A program made the translations under genes and the position numbers. A stretch of 5,777 nt of DNA from Patescibacteria group bacterium (GTDB lineage: Bacteria > Patescibacteriota > Minisyncoccia > Minisyncoccales > UBA10102). Below, in pieces: positions 5,015-5,777 of the stretch. The DNA lies in assembly GCA_018816925.1 (NCBI GenBank), contig JAHIUP010000071.1, positions 1 to 5,777 of the forward strand, written 5' to 3'. The notes under the pieces are model-generated. The model did not search any database. It was not told the origin of the DNA and saw only the letters and a list, made by a program, of their open reading frames with translations. The stretch's first letter is position 1. Each line of letters starts with the position of its first letter.

Positions 5015-5777
5015 ATGACAAAATGCGTGAGGCGTTCCATTAGGCAAGCTATCTTCTTTCCCCTGATACTTATTCTTGTGGTAGGGTGGGTGTTTTCTGG
5101 ATGGCCGCAAATTTGGCAGAATCCACCCATTCCCTTACAGCCCGCAATCGTGTATGCGGGCGACCAGACCTTTACCGCGACCGATTCTTCTTGGCCGGTT
5201 CCCGTGGGCGTCACCTCGCTCACAGTAAAGATGTGGGGCGGGGGAGCTGGTGGGAGTCCAGGAGGTTCGCGTCGAACAGGCGGCGGCGGCGGCGGAGGCG
5301 CCGCGTATACGGAATGTACGGTTGTTGTTACACCGGAAACAAATTATGTTGTAACGGTAGGCGCCGCAGTTTCGAGCGGGAACGGCAATGCGTCCAGTTT
5401 TGTAGGGAATGACGGAACCTGTACCGCAAACGCGGGCGTAACCACAACCAGTGATAGTGGTGGCGCGGGCGGCGTTGCGCAAAGCGTTGGCGGCGTTGTC
5501 ACGGCGGCTTTTGCGGGAGGAGCTGGAGGCGCCGGGGAGACCTCCTCCGGCGGGGGCGGGGGCGGGGGCGGAGAGGGCTCGGGGATTGGGTCCAATGGAA
5601 ACAACGGGACTGCGGCCTCTGGTTCTACTGGGGGGGCTGGGGGAACAGGGGATGCCAACGGGGGTGACGGTGGACGCGGAGCAGATAATCAAGGTGTAAA
5701 TCTCGGGAATAGTGCGGCCCCGGGAGGCGGCGGAGGAGGCGCCGGTGGAAGTAGCGATACCGTTGGAGCGGGGGAGC
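5015..5777 (+). CDS. Secreted glycine-rich surface protein, 3'-truncated by window edge
   Basis: From ATG 5015 the frame is open for 254 codons to the window end, so the C-terminus is missing. Residues 1-11 hold K3, R6, R7 and R10; 12-29 are a hydrophobic signal or anchor segment (AIFFPLILILVVGWVFSG). VYA (46-48) before GDQ is a possible cleavage site. The next part, FTATDSSWPVPVG (53-65) and VTSLTVKMWGGGAGG (66-80), matches the opening of the glycine-rich domain family of bacterial surface and phage tail proteins, where T-F-x-W-x-V-P-G-V-T-x-hydrophobic-W-G precedes glycine-rich repeats. From residue 75 on, glycine dominates with runs at 89-95 and 179-186, mixed with Ser, Thr, Ala, Asn and Asp. 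Two cysteines (101, 136) could pair outside the cell. Expected role: extracellular or cell-surface protein with a polyglycine-type fold. The DNA is clearly more GC-rich than the upstream genes. Confidence 0.85.
   Translation, partial: MTKCVRRSIRQAIFFPLILILVVGWVFSGWPQIWQNPPIPLQPAIVYAGDQTFTATDSSWPVPVGVTSLTVKMWGGGAGGSPGGSRRTGGGGGGGAAYTECTVVVTPETNYVVTVGAAVSSGNGNASSFVGNDGTCTANAGVTTTSDSGGAGGVAQSVGGVVTAAFAGGAGGAGETSSGGGGGGGGEGSGIGSNGNNGTAASGSTGGAGGTGDANGGDGGRGADNQGVNLGNSAAPGGGGGGAGGSSDTVGAGE
5552..5584 (+). repeat. GGGGGC hexamer repeat with G-quadruplex potential
   Basis: Three exact GGGGGC units occupy 5552-5569, followed by GGG (5575-5577) and GGGG (5581-5584). Four or more G-tracts with loops of 1, 1 and 6 nt fit the usual G-quadruplex pattern in the coding strand and mRNA. 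The units encode glycine pairs (residues 180-185), so slippage would be in frame only when whole hexamers change. Confidence 0.6.

Noticed and set aside
5086..5412. Alternative + strand frame of 108 codons with an arginine run
   Set aside because: It is out of frame with the signal-bearing glycine-rich gene and its arginine run comes from reading GGC repeats in another phase.
5135..5692. Minus-strand frames of 185 and 104 codons rich in Pro and Ala
   Set aside because: Proline-rich antisense frames are the expected mirror of glycine GGN codons in the supported + strand gene.
1..5777. CRISPR array, insertion sequence, integrase or attachment site
   Set aside because: No regularly spaced repeats, transposase-like motifs or flanking duplications were seen; the only short repeats are within the glycine-rich gene and the 1163-1190 motif pair.

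Overview
The window looks like part of a small-genome, Patescibacteria/CPR-type (Parcubacteria-like) bacterial chromosome. The reasons are the compact one-directional layout, a short RelE-like toxin of a type I associate with that group, a TPR-tailed O-antigen-ligase-like protein, a glycine-rich secreted protein and several very small ORFs. This placement is by gene style only, with no taxonomic marker. All supported genes are on the + strand. The standard code fits: TGA occurs as a stop and never inside a supported gene, which argues against recoding of TGA to glycine.

Layout. 1-726: 3' part of an SPFH/prohibitin-type membrane protein, cut by the window edge. 727-899: spacer with a TATAAT box and a hairpin just before a small gene. 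900-1121: 73-residue secreted or membrane-anchored peptide with two cysteines, followed by three hairpins, the last a convincing rho-independent terminator (1193-1232). 1271-1603: a self-contained unit with a near-consensus promoter, a strong Shine-Dalgarno sequence, an 83-residue protein resembling an Sm/SH3-like small beta-barrel, and a hairpin that holds the stop codon. 1707-4955: a tightly packed block of Phd/YefM-type antitoxin, RelE/ParE-type toxin, HIT-family protein and a 731-residue polytopic Wzy/WaaL-like ligase with a TPR tail. The gaps are 11 and 13 nt, then a 1-nt overlap. 4995-5777: an extended -10 promoter and a secreted glycine-rich protein whose frame stays open to the window end.

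How they fit together. The last two genes are envelope-related: the ligase-like protein transfers or polymerises lipid-linked glycans outside the membrane, and the glycine-rich protein is exported and could be a surface component or even a glycan acceptor (inference). The toxin-antitoxin pair shares its likely transcript with the HIT and ligase genes and also seems to have its own promoter, with overlapping palindromes between the -35 and -10 elements. Several TATAAT-like boxes lie unusually close to start codons, suggesting leaderless or very short-leader mRNAs. No RNA genes, CRISPR arrays, insertion sequences or attachment sites were recognised. Nothing here proves a new defence or mobile system. 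The best leads are the leaderless-looking promoters, the Sm-like protein, the two-cysteine peptide and the ligase/glycine-rich pair.
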